From Ramlibacter sp. (GTDB lineage: Bacteria; Pseudomonadota; Gammaproteobacteria; Burkholderiales; Burkholderiaceae_C), in NCBI GenBank assembly GCA_028292185.1, contig JAQGMT010000111.1, positions 1 to 5,241 on the forward strand: a stretch of DNA of 5,241 bases, written 5' to 3'. A program made the translations under genes and the position numbers. Below are positions 1 to 5,241 of the stretch, in pieces. Under the pieces are notes generated by a model. That model did not search any database. It was given only the letters and a program-made list of their open reading frames with translations, and was not told where the DNA came from. Positions within the stretch are counted from its first letter, which is position 1. The number at the start of each line of letters is the position of its first letter.

Positions 1-1842
1 GCCATCAACGACTTCGTCATCAAGTTCGCGAATGTCAACGGCTCGGGCTCGGCCAGCGCCAACGAACTGTTCGCCAAAGCCATCCTGCGCATGGGCGTGC
101 CGGTCAGTCCGCGCAACATCTTCCCCAGCAATATCCAGGGCTTGCCCACCTGGTACGAAGTGCGCGTGTGCGAGAAGGGCTACCTCGGGCGCCGCGGCGG
201 CATCGACATGATGGTGGCGATGAACCCGCAGACCTGGGACGCGGACGTCGCCGAACTGGAGCCGGGCGGCTACCTGTTCTATGACAGCACGCGACCGTTG
301 CCGCCGTCGAAGTTTCGGCCCGACATCAACGTCATTGGCATGCCGCTCACCGAAATCTGCAATGCGGTGTACACCGATCCGCGCCAACGCCAGTTGTTCA
401 AGAACATCGTGTATGTCGGTGCGTTGTCGGTGCTGCTGGGGATCGAGCCGGAAGTGATCGAGAAGCTGTTCGGCGAGCAGTACAAGGGCAAGGAAAAATT
501 GCTGGCCTCGAATGTGCAGGCGCTGCACCTGGGCCGCGACTTTGCCAAGGAACATCTGCAGGCGCCGCTGGGCATTCGTGTGCGGCGCAGCGACAAGGTC
601 GGCGACCAGATCTTTGTCGACGGCAACAGCGCGGCTGCGCTGGGCTGCGTGTACGGCGGCGCCACGGTCGCGGCCTGGTACCCGATCACGCCTTCGTCGT
701 CGGTGGCGGAGGCGTTCCAGAAATACTGCGCGAAGTTCCGGGTCGACCCGGCGACGGGGCAGAACAAGTACGCCATTGTGCAGGCCGAAGACGAGATTGC
801 TTCCATCGGCATGGTGGTGGGCGCCGGATGGAACGGCGCCCGCGCGTTCACGGCGACATCGGGACCGGGCGTGTCGCTCATGACCGAGTTCATCGGCCTC
901 GCGTACTTCGCGGAGATCCCGGTCACCATCATCAACGTGCAGCGCGGCGGCCCGTCCACCGGCATGCCGACGCGCACGCAGCAAGCCGACATCCTGTCGT
1001 GCGCCTACGCCTCGCACGGCGACACCAAGCACGTGCTGCTGTTCCCGCAAGACCCGCAGGAGTGCTTTGAGCACGCCGCCTGCGCGCTCGACCTGGCCGA
1101 CCGCTTGCAGACGCCGGTGTTCGTGATGACCGATCTCGACATCGGCATGAACCAGCGCCTGTGCCATCCGTTCGAGTGGGACGAGTCGCGCGCTTACGAC
1201 CGCGGCAAGGTGATGACGGCCGAGGAACTCGAGGCCGGCAAGGATTTCGGCCGCTACAAGGACGTGGACGGCGACGGCATCCCGTGGCGCACGCTGCCGG
1301 GCACCCATCCGACCAAGGGAAGTTACTTCACGCGGGGCACCACGCGCGATCCGTACGCGCGCTACTCGGAGCGCGGCCCCGACTACATCTACAACGTCGA
1401 GCGCCTGCTGAAAAAATTCGCCACCGCGGCGACGCTGGTGCCGCAACCGGTGATCCGCAAGGCGGCGAAGAAGACGCGGCTCGGCGTCATCTACTTCGGC
1501 TCGACCAGCCCGGCCATGCATGAAGCGCTGGACGTGCTCACCGCGGCGAGCATTCCGCTGGACGCACTGCGCTTGCGCGCCTATCCTTTCCCGCAGAGCG
1601 TCGCGCAGTTCATCGCCGACCACGACGAAGTGTTCATCGTGGAGCAGAACCGCGACGCGCAGATGCGCAGCCTGCTGGTGAACGAATTCGACGTCGACCC
1701 CAACAAGTTGATCCGCGTGCTGCACTTCGACGGCACGCCCATCACAGCTCGCTTCATCACCCAGGCCATCACCGAGCACGTGCACGCCAAGGCGGTCACC
1801 GGCTCCCTCCCCTCCCGGGGGAGGGCTGGGGTGGGGGCTTAG
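1..1842 (+). CDS. korA: 2-oxoacid:acceptor (ferredoxin) oxidoreductase, fused gamma-alpha subunit; 5' end missing
   Basis: The frame is open from base 1 to the TAG at 1840-1842 (613 residues visible). The first ATG at 91 is internal, because the 30 codons before it encode the conserved start of the gamma domain (INDFVIKFANVNGSGSASAN), so only roughly 10-20 N-terminal residues should be missing. Window residues about 3-190 are the gamma domain (FPSNIQGLPTWYEVRV). The alpha domain follows, with the substrate/TPP-pocket motif YPITPSS at 227-233 and GGPSTGMPTRTQQAD from 316. A C-terminal domain lies at about 485-595. With KorB it oxidatively decarboxylates a 2-oxoacid and CoA to acyl-CoA, reducing ferredoxin in the cytoplasm. 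No ferredoxin-like delta domain is present, which fits the two-subunit type. Substrate (2-oxoglutarate, pyruvate or broad) cannot be fixed from sequence. The last 13 residues come from a GC-rich repeat. Confidence 0.93.
   Translation, partial: AINDFVIKFANVNGSGSASANELFAKAILRMGVPVSPRNIFPSNIQGLPTWYEVRVCEKGYLGRRGGIDMMVAMNPQTWDADVAELEPGGYLFYDSTRPLPPSKFRPDINVIGMPLTEICNAVYTDPRQRQLFKNIVYVGALSVLLGIEPEVIEKLFGEQYKGKEKLLASNVQALHLGRDFAKEHLQAPLGIRVRRSDKVGDQIFVDGNSAAALGCVYGGATVAAWYPITPSSSVAEAFQKYCAKFRVDPATGQNKYAIVQAEDEIASIGMVVGAGWNGARAFTATSGPGVSLMTEFIGLAYFAEIPVTIINVQRGGPSTGMPTRTQQADILSCAYASHGDTKHVLLFPQDPQECFEHAACALDLADRLQTPVFVMTDLDIGMNQRLCHPFEWDESRAYDRGKVMTAEELEAGKDFGRYKDVDGDGIPWRTLPGTHPTKGSYFTRGTTRDPYARYSERGPDYIYNVERLLKKFATAATLVPQPVIRKAAKKTRLGVIYFGSTSPAMHEALDVLTAASIPLDALRLRAYPFPQSVAQFIADHDEVFIVEQNRDAQMRSLLVNEFDVDPNKLIRVLHFDGTPITARFITQAITEHVHAKAVTGSLPSRGRAGVGA
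1803..1839 (+). repeat. GC-rich hairpin / G-run repeat forming the 3' end of korA
   Basis: C-runs are followed by G-runs. CCCTCCCC (1805-1812) pairs perfectly with GGGGAGGG (1818-1825) around a 5-base TCCCG loop, and the G-runs continue to 1837 (GGGGG-A-GGG-CT-GGGG-T-GGGGG). The pattern resembles the short extragenic palindromic repeats (C/T-run, G/A-run, then GGGGTGGGGG) scattered through many proteobacterial genomes; that resemblance is from memory, and only one copy is visible here. It lies inside the korA frame, encoding the low-complexity tail GSLPSRGRAGVGA, and ends just before the stop. There is no T-run after the stem, so it does not look like an intrinsic terminator, and korB follows at once. 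Confidence 0.7.
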
Positions 1843-1844
1843 GA
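1841..1844 (+). promoter_or_regulatory. Ribosome binding site of korB, overlapping the korA stop
   Basis: AGGA overlaps the last two bases of the korA stop codon and lies 6 bases before the korB ATG at 1851. It supports that start and suggests translational coupling between the subunits. The GC-rich hairpin ends only 15 bases upstream. Confidence 0.6.
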
Positions 1845-1850
1845 ATAGAC

Positions 1851-2906
1851 ATGACCTACATCGCCAAGCCTCGCCTCCATCACCCCACCCTGGAAGTCAA
1901 CAAGGTCGGCTACACCCGCCGCGACTACGAGGGTAAGATCTCGACGCTGTGCGCCGGTTGCGGGCACGATTCGATTTCCGCGGCCATCATCCAGGCCTGC
2001 TGGGAGCTGGACATCCAGCCGCACCGCATCGCCAAGCTCTCGGGCATCGGCTGCAGCTCCAAGACGCCCGACTATTTCCTCGGCGCCTCGCACGGGTTCA
2101 ACACCGTGCATGGCCGCATGCCGTCGGTGCTGACCGGCGCCAACCTCGCCAATCGCGAGCTGCTGTACCTGGGCGTCTCCGGCGACGGCGACTCCGCCTC
2201 CATCGGACTGGGCCAGTTCGCGCATGCGATCCGCCGCGGCGTGCGCATGGCGTACATCGTTGAGAACAACGGCGTCTACGGCCTGACCAAGGGCCAGTTC
2301 TCGGCCACCGCCGACCAGGGCTCCAAGAGCAAGAAGGGCGTGATCAACAGCGACAGTCCGGTGGACCTGGTGGCCATTGCTCTGCAATTGGGCGCGACCT
2401 ATGTGGGACGCGGCTTTTCCGGCAACAAGGCGCAACTGGTGCCGCTCATCAAGGGCGCGATGGCGCATGGCGGCGCGGCCTTCATCGACGTGATCAGCCC
2501 CTGCGTGGCGTTCAACAACCATCCAGGCAGCACCAAGAGCTACGACTACGTGCGCGAGCACAACGAGGCCGTCAGCCGCATCGACTTCATCACCGAGCGC
2601 GATGAGATCACTGTCGAGGCCGCGCCCGGCGAAGTGGTCGATGTGCGCCAGCACGACGGCTCATTGCTGAGGTTACGCAGCCTGCACTCCGACTACGACC
2701 CCACCAACCGCCACGCCGCGATGAACTACATGCAGACGCACCAGGCGCTGGGGGAAGTGGTCACGGGCCTGCTGTACGTGGATCCGCTGGCGGCCGACCT
2801 GCATACGTCGCTCAATACCACCGCGACCCCGCTGAACACCTTGGGCGCACCACAACTGTGCCCCGGCGCTGCTGCATTGGCCAAAGTCAACGCGTCCTTG
2901 CGTTAA
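1851..2906 (+). CDS. korB: 2-oxoacid:acceptor (ferredoxin) oxidoreductase, beta subunit
   Basis: This 351-residue protein is the TPP- and iron-sulfur-binding catalytic partner of KorA. The TPP/Mg motif is visible as GDGD (111-114) followed by ENNGVYGLTKGQ (138-149). Four cysteines, C34 and C37 (LCAGCGHD), C68 (GIGCSS) and C218 (ISPCVAFNNH), have nearly the spacing of the [4Fe-4S] ligands described for archaeal two-subunit 2-oxoacid:ferredoxin oxidoreductases, so the cluster should be intact. The TPP-binding domain spans about 30-220 and the beta C-terminal domain about 221-300. The last 50 residues are less conserved in style. The ATG is 8 bases after the korA stop and has an AGGA ribosome site, so the two are surely one transcript. 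Length is normal for the family or slightly long. No frameshift or missing key residue was seen. Confidence 0.95.
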   Translation: MTYIAKPRLHHPTLEVNKVGYTRRDYEGKISTLCAGCGHDSISAAIIQACWELDIQPHRIAKLSGIGCSSKTPDYFLGASHGFNTVHGRMPSVLTGANLANRELLYLGVSGDGDSASIGLGQFAHAIRRGVRMAYIVENNGVYGLTKGQFSATADQGSKSKKGVINSDSPVDLVAIALQLGATYVGRGFSGNKAQLVPLIKGAMAHGGAAFIDVISPCVAFNNHPGSTKSYDYVREHNEAVSRIDFITERDEITVEAAPGEVVDVRQHDGSLLRLRSLHSDYDPTNRHAAMNYMQTHQALGEVVTGLLYVDPLAADLHTSLNTTATPLNTLGAPQLCPGAAALAKVNASLR

Positions 2907-2934
2907 CGAAAACAGGCGCTACATTGGATGGTGT

Positions 2935-2940
2935 GGAGGT
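2935..2940 (+). promoter_or_regulatory. Ribosome binding site that sets the CBS protein start
   Basis: GGAGGT lies 6 bases before the ATG at 2946. It falls inside the reading frame that would begin at the earlier in-frame ATG (2928), which has no comparable site. This favours 2946 as the true start. The 39-base gap after korB has no convincing promoter: TTGCGT (2899-2904) and TACATT (2920-2925) are weak matches with a short 15-base spacer. Read-through from korAB is therefore plausible. Confidence 0.7.
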
Positions 2941-2945
2941 CGATC

Positions 2946-3386
2946 ATGGCTGAACGCACCGTATTCCAATCCAGTTCGCAAAAGCGGGTGCTCAGCCTCG
3001 GGCCGCAGGCCAGCGTGCGCGAAGCGGCGGGCGTGATGACCCGGGCCAATTGCGGCAGCGTCCTGATCATGGAGCCTCCCGAAGCGCTCTTGGGCATCGT
3101 CACCGAACGTGACCTCATGACCCGCGTGCTCGCCAAGGGCCTCGATCCCGAACGCACGACCGTGCGCGAAGTGATGACGCCCAACCCGATCTGCATCGGC
3201 CCGGAGGCCAAGGTATCCGATGCCGTGGTCATCATGATCGAGCGCGGCTTCAGGCACCTGCCCATCGTCGGCTCGGGCAAGAAGATCATGGGCGTGTTCT
3301 CGGTGCGCGATGCGCTGCCCCGCGAAATCGGCAGCGCGCTCAGCCAGGCCGAGTTCAATGAACAGGTGAACGACGCGCTGGGTTAG
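2946..3386 (+). CDS. CBS-pair domain protein (putative nucleotide-sensing regulator)
   Basis: The product is 146 residues and consists almost only of two CBS motifs. CBS1 covers about 14-65, ending in GIVTERD (50-56). CBS2 covers about 77-128, with the VMTPNPI entry (76-82), GFRHLPIVG (101-109) and GVFSVRD (116-122). The two T/S-x-x-D sites (TERD and SVRD) are typical of CBS pairs that bind adenosine nucleotides in the cleft; ligand binding here is inferred. There is no membrane segment, signal peptide or attached catalytic domain, so it should be a soluble stand-alone sensor, probably dimeric. Start 2946 is chosen for its GGAGGT site; an ATG six codons upstream is less likely. It follows korB by 39 bases on the same strand. 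A role in sensing energy state for KorAB is a guess from position. Its stop overlaps the stop of the convergent lysR gene. Confidence 0.9.
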   Translation: MAERTVFQSSSQKRVLSLGPQASVREAAGVMTRANCGSVLIMEPPEALLGIVTERDLMTRVLAKGLDPERTTVREVMTPNPICIGPEAKVSDAVVIMIERGFRHLPIVGSGKKIMGVFSVRDALPREIGSALSQAEFNEQVNDALG

Positions 3387-4255
3387 CCCTGCAGCCGCGC
3401 CTGGAATTCGCGCGTGAGCGCGCCTATCACCGCGGCTTGCGCAAAATCGCGGGCCTGCACAACGGCAATGCGCCGCGCTTCGGCACTGGGGATCTCGAGC
3501 ACGCGCAGGCGCGCGTCCGACGCCCAGCGACTGCCTTGCAGCTGCGGCAGGATCGCCGCCCCCAGGCCCGCGCGCACCAGGTCGACGATGGATTCGATGG
3601 CGTTGAGTTCGAGGATCTCGACAGGCTTGACCCGCAATCGGCGCAACAGGCGCTCCACCAGGAAGCCGGTGTGCTCGGTGCGGTCGAATCGAATGAAGGG
3701 ATGGCGCTGCAGCACGCTGCGGGCGCTGCCTTCGGCGTTGCGCGGCGCCACCACCACCATCGGCTCTTCGTACAAGGCGGTCCAGGCCAGGCCCGGCCGG
3801 CCCCGGCCCGGCTCACGGATCGCGATGCCGGCGTCGAGTTCGCCCGATTCCACCCGCGCCACCAGCTCCGCCGACTTGGCGGCCGAGACATGCATCTCCA
3901 GCGCGGGATGGCGCGCCTTGAGCGAAAGCGTGGCTTCGATCAAGGGCCGCACGGCCGACACCACGGCGCCCAGGTGCAGGGTGCCGGACATCGGCTCGGC
4001 CGAGTGCGCGCTGGCCTGCATGCGTTCGTACTGATCGACGAGCTTGCGGATGGCGGGCAGCAACTCGCGCCCGGCGTCGCTCAGCACCACCGACTTGCCC
4101 TGCCGCTCGAACAGGGGCGTGCGCAAGTCGGCCTCCAGCCCGCGCATCTGCTGGCCCACCGCCGCCTGGGTCAGTGCGACGCGCTCGGCCGCCGCCGCGA
4201 ACGAGCCTTCGGCGGCTGAGGCGATGAAGGTGCGCAGGACACGGATGCTGGTCAT
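3383..4255 (-). CDS. LysR-family transcriptional regulator
   Basis: The 290-residue product has the standard LysR layout. An N-terminal winged helix-turn-helix spans about 3-61, with SFAAAAERVALTQAAVGQQM as the helix-turn-helix core, LEADLRTPLFER as the wing and LSDAGREL at its end. A linker helix (about 62-90) leads to a periplasmic-binding-protein-like effector domain (about 91-285), which includes the late LVRAGLGAAILPQ motif (226-237). The start at 4255 is the only reasonable one, because an in-frame stop (TAG, 4267-4265) lies just upstream and the next Met falls inside the DNA-binding domain. No good ribosome site precedes it. The gene is divergent from the transferase-family gene and likely controls it and itself through the dyad at 4277-4291. 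The effector is unknown; an amino acid or peptide-like compound would fit the neighbour. The 3' end overlaps the CBS gene by 4 bases. Confidence 0.94.
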   Translation of the reverse strand: MTSIRVLRTFIASAAEGSFAAAAERVALTQAAVGQQMRGLEADLRTPLFERQGKSVVLSDAGRELLPAIRKLVDQYERMQASAHSAEPMSGTLHLGAVVSAVRPLIEATLSLKARHPALEMHVSAAKSAELVARVESGELDAGIAIREPGRGRPGLAWTALYEEPMVVVAPRNAEGSARSVLQRHPFIRFDRTEHTGFLVERLLRRLRVKPVEILELNAIESIVDLVRAGLGAAILPQLQGSRWASDARLRVLEIPSAEARRIAVVQARDFAQAAVIGALTREFQARLQG

Positions 4256-4276
4256 GCCTGGATGCTAAACAATTTC

Positions 4277-4291
4277 TTTACTGACGGTAAA
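4277..4291. promoter_or_regulatory. Probable LysR operator (TTTAC-N5-GTAAA dyad)
   Basis: A perfect 5+5 inverted repeat with a 5-base centre. T4278 and A4290 give the T-N11-A form of LysR-type binding sites within a 15-base dyad. It sits 21 bases upstream of the lysR ATG and about 40 bases before the -10 hexamer of the divergent gene, where a LysR recognition site is expected. A second TTTAC (4304-4308), 27 bases on, and a GGTATT (4300-4305) resembling GGTAAA may be weaker half-sites for the activation position. Binding is inferred. Confidence 0.6.
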
Positions 4292-4303
4292 GCATTATTG
4301 GTA

Positions 4304-4330
4304 TTTACTTTTCCTTGCGCGTCCGATAAT
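4304..4330 (+). promoter_or_regulatory. Candidate promoter of the gamma-glutamyltransferase-family gene
   Basis: GATAAT (4325-4330) matches the sigma-70 -10 consensus at five of six bases. The best upstream hexamer, TTTACT (4304-4309), matches -35 at four of six with a short 15-base spacer, so the -35 is poor, as is common for promoters that need an activator. Transcription would begin near 4337, giving a leader of about 60 bases before the GTG at 4397. The candidate -35 overlaps a possible LysR half-site. Confidence 0.45.
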
Positions 4331-4386
4331 CAGGCTTGGCCCGCCGGTACACCCTGGTGCCCTGCGGCTTCCCCCCACACCGTTTC

Positions 4387-4390
4387 GAGG
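4387..4390 (+). promoter_or_regulatory. Ribosome binding site supporting a GTG start
   Basis: GAGG lies 6 bases upstream of GTG 4397. No ATG occurs in this frame between the candidate promoter and the conserved part of the protein, so the GTG with this site is the best start. Confidence 0.6.
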
Positions 4391-4396
4391 CCTGAC

Positions 4397-5241
4397 GTGA
4401 AGTTCGATTTCCACAATCCCTATCCCACCACCCGCCTGCCCGTCTTCGCGCGCAATGTCGTTTCCACTTCCCATCCCCTGGGCGCGCAGGCGGGCTTGCG
4501 CATGTTGTGGAAGGGCGGCAATGCGGTGGACGCGGCGATTGCGGCGGCGGCGGTGATGACCATCTGCGAGCCGGTCAGCAATGGCCTGGGCAGCGATTCC
4601 TTTGCGATCCTGTGGGACGGCAAGGCCTTGCACGGCCTGAACGCCTCAGGGCGCGCGCCGGCCAGCTGGACACCGGAATACTTCAAGCAGAAATATGGCA
4701 ACGACGCGTCGGCGCCGCCCAAGCGCGGTTTCGATTCGGCCACCGTGCCGGGCGCGGTGTCGAGCTGGGTCGCGATGAGCGAACGCTTCGGCAAGCTGCC
4801 GTTCGGCGACCTGCTGGAACCGGCGATCGAGATCGCCGAGCGCGGCTACCTGATGCCGGTGGTGGTGCAAGGCAAGTGGGAGGCCGCCACGCCTGAATTG
4901 GGCAAGCTGCCGGGTTTTGCCGAATCGTTCCTGCCCTGGGGCCGGGCGCCCAAGGTCGGCGAGCTGTTCCAGTTCAAGGCAGCGGCGCGCGCCTTGCGCG
5001 CCATCGCCAAGAGCAAGGGCGAGGCCTTCTACGGCGGCGAGATCGCACAGGCGATCGAGAAGTTCGCGGCGGCCAATGGCGGCAGCATCACCGCCAAGGA
5101 CTTCGCGGACCACAAGCCCGAGTGGGTGACCCCCATCGCCAAGGACTATGCCGGCTACACCGTGCACGAGATCCCGCCGAACGGGCAGGGCATCGCCGCA
5201 TTGGCCGCCCTGGGCATCCTGAAGAATTTCGACCTGGCCTC
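4397..5241 (+). CDS. Gamma-glutamyltransferase-family protein (Ntn-hydrolase), N-terminal half; 3' end missing
   Basis: An open frame of 281 codons begins at GTG 4397 and runs off the right edge; the family is usually about 530-580 residues. Visible family signatures are VVSTSHPLGAQAGLRML (21-37), KGGNAVDAAIAAAAV (39-53), EPVSNGLGSDSFAI (58-71), NASGRAPAS (82-90), a TVPGAVSSW segment, LLEPAIEIAERGY, FYGGEIAQAI and HEIPPNGQGIAAL near the end. These proteins cleave themselves before a catalytic threonine, giving large and small subunits; that threonine lies beyond the window, so activity cannot be judged. No signal peptide is seen, which suggests a cytoplasmic enzyme, unlike classical periplasmic Ggt. 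The substrate-binding REMAP motif of glutathione-acting enzymes is replaced by SGRAP, so a related amidohydrolase or acylase role is possible. It is divergent from the LysR gene, its likely regulator. Confidence 0.9.
   Translation, partial: MKFDFHNPYPTTRLPVFARNVVSTSHPLGAQAGLRMLWKGGNAVDAAIAAAAVMTICEPVSNGLGSDSFAILWDGKALHGLNASGRAPASWTPEYFKQKYGNDASAPPKRGFDSATVPGAVSSWVAMSERFGKLPFGDLLEPAIEIAERGYLMPVVVQGKWEAATPELGKLPGFAESFLPWGRAPKVGELFQFKAAARALRAIAKSKGEAFYGGEIAQAIEKFAAANGGSITAKDFADHKPEWVTPIAKDYAGYTVHEIPPNGQGIAALAALGILKNFDLA

Noticed and set aside
1261..1278. DVDGDG in KorA, resembling a calcium-binding loop
   Set aside because: I recall this segment (DVDGDGIP followed by RTLPGTHP) as a normal part of this KorA family, and no paired EF-hand or dockerin context is present.
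1805..1825. Hairpin as a transcription terminator between korA and korB
   Set aside because: It is not followed by a T-run, lies inside the korA coding frame, and korB starts 26 bases later as an obligate partner.
1839..2654. 271-codon open frame on the - strand opposite korB
   Set aside because: It mirrors codon bias of the clear korB gene; its translation is low-complexity (A, G, V, H, D rich) with no recognisable domain.
2928..2945. Earlier in-frame ATG (2928) for the CBS protein
   Set aside because: The strong GGAGGT site lies downstream of it and is correctly spaced for ATG 2946; the added residues (MVWRSI) look like translated leader.
3785..3815. Very GC-rich GGCC/CCGG-rich stretch on the + strand
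   Set aside because: It encodes a Gly/Arg/Pro-rich loop (EPGRGRPGLA) of the LysR effector domain and is explained by coding content.
3437..4219. 260-codon + strand open frame opposite lysR
   Set aside because: Arg/His/Ala/Gln-rich translation typical of an antisense shadow in GC-rich DNA; the LysR protein on the other strand is unmistakable.
4339..4364. Possible leader hairpin or riboswitch before the transferase-family gene
   Set aside because: Only a short imperfect stem (GGTAC with GTGCC, about 4346-4361) can be drawn, with no recognisable riboswitch core or terminator-like T-run.

Overview
The window is a compact, GC-rich stretch of bacterial chromosome with five protein genes and almost no non-coding DNA. 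Gene content (a two-subunit 2-oxoacid:acceptor oxidoreductase, a CBS-pair protein, and a LysR regulator divergent from a gamma-glutamyltransferase-family gene), strong G/C third-position bias and a C-run/G-run hairpin repeat of a style common in beta- and gamma-proteobacteria suggest a betaproteobacterium, perhaps Burkholderiales. That assignment is inference from gene style; there is no rRNA or marker gene here.

Left part (1-3386, + strand): the gamma-alpha fusion subunit (korA, 5' end cut off by the window edge) is followed after 8 bases by the beta subunit (korB), and 39 bases later by a 146-residue protein made of two CBS domains. korA and korB together form a thiamine-diphosphate/[4Fe-4S] enzyme that decarboxylates a 2-oxoacid (2-oxoglutarate, pyruvate or similar) to the acyl-CoA and passes electrons to ferredoxin. 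The last 13 codons of korA are made by a GC-rich hairpin/G-run repeat, so the repeat supplies the protein's C-terminus and lies directly before the korB ribosome binding site. The CBS protein may be co-transcribed and could sense adenylate nucleotides, but a functional tie to KorAB is only suggested by position.

Right part (3383-5241): a LysR-type regulator on the - strand converges on the CBS gene, and the two stop codons overlap in a 4-base TTAG. The regulator is divergent from a gamma-glutamyltransferase-family gene that starts at a GTG and runs off the right edge. The 141-base gap between them is AT-rich near the regulator and holds a perfect 15-base dyad (TTTAC-N5-GTAAA) with the T-N11-A form of LysR binding sites, plus a good -10 hexamer for the transferase gene. 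This is a classic arrangement in which the regulator controls itself and its divergent neighbour.

No tRNA, rRNA, CRISPR array, insertion sequence or phage gene was seen, and no stretch over 300 bases lacks a gene. I do not see a clearly new biological system. The points most worth checking are the repeat-derived end of KorA, the LysR operator, and the non-canonical substrate-site sequence of the transferase-family protein.
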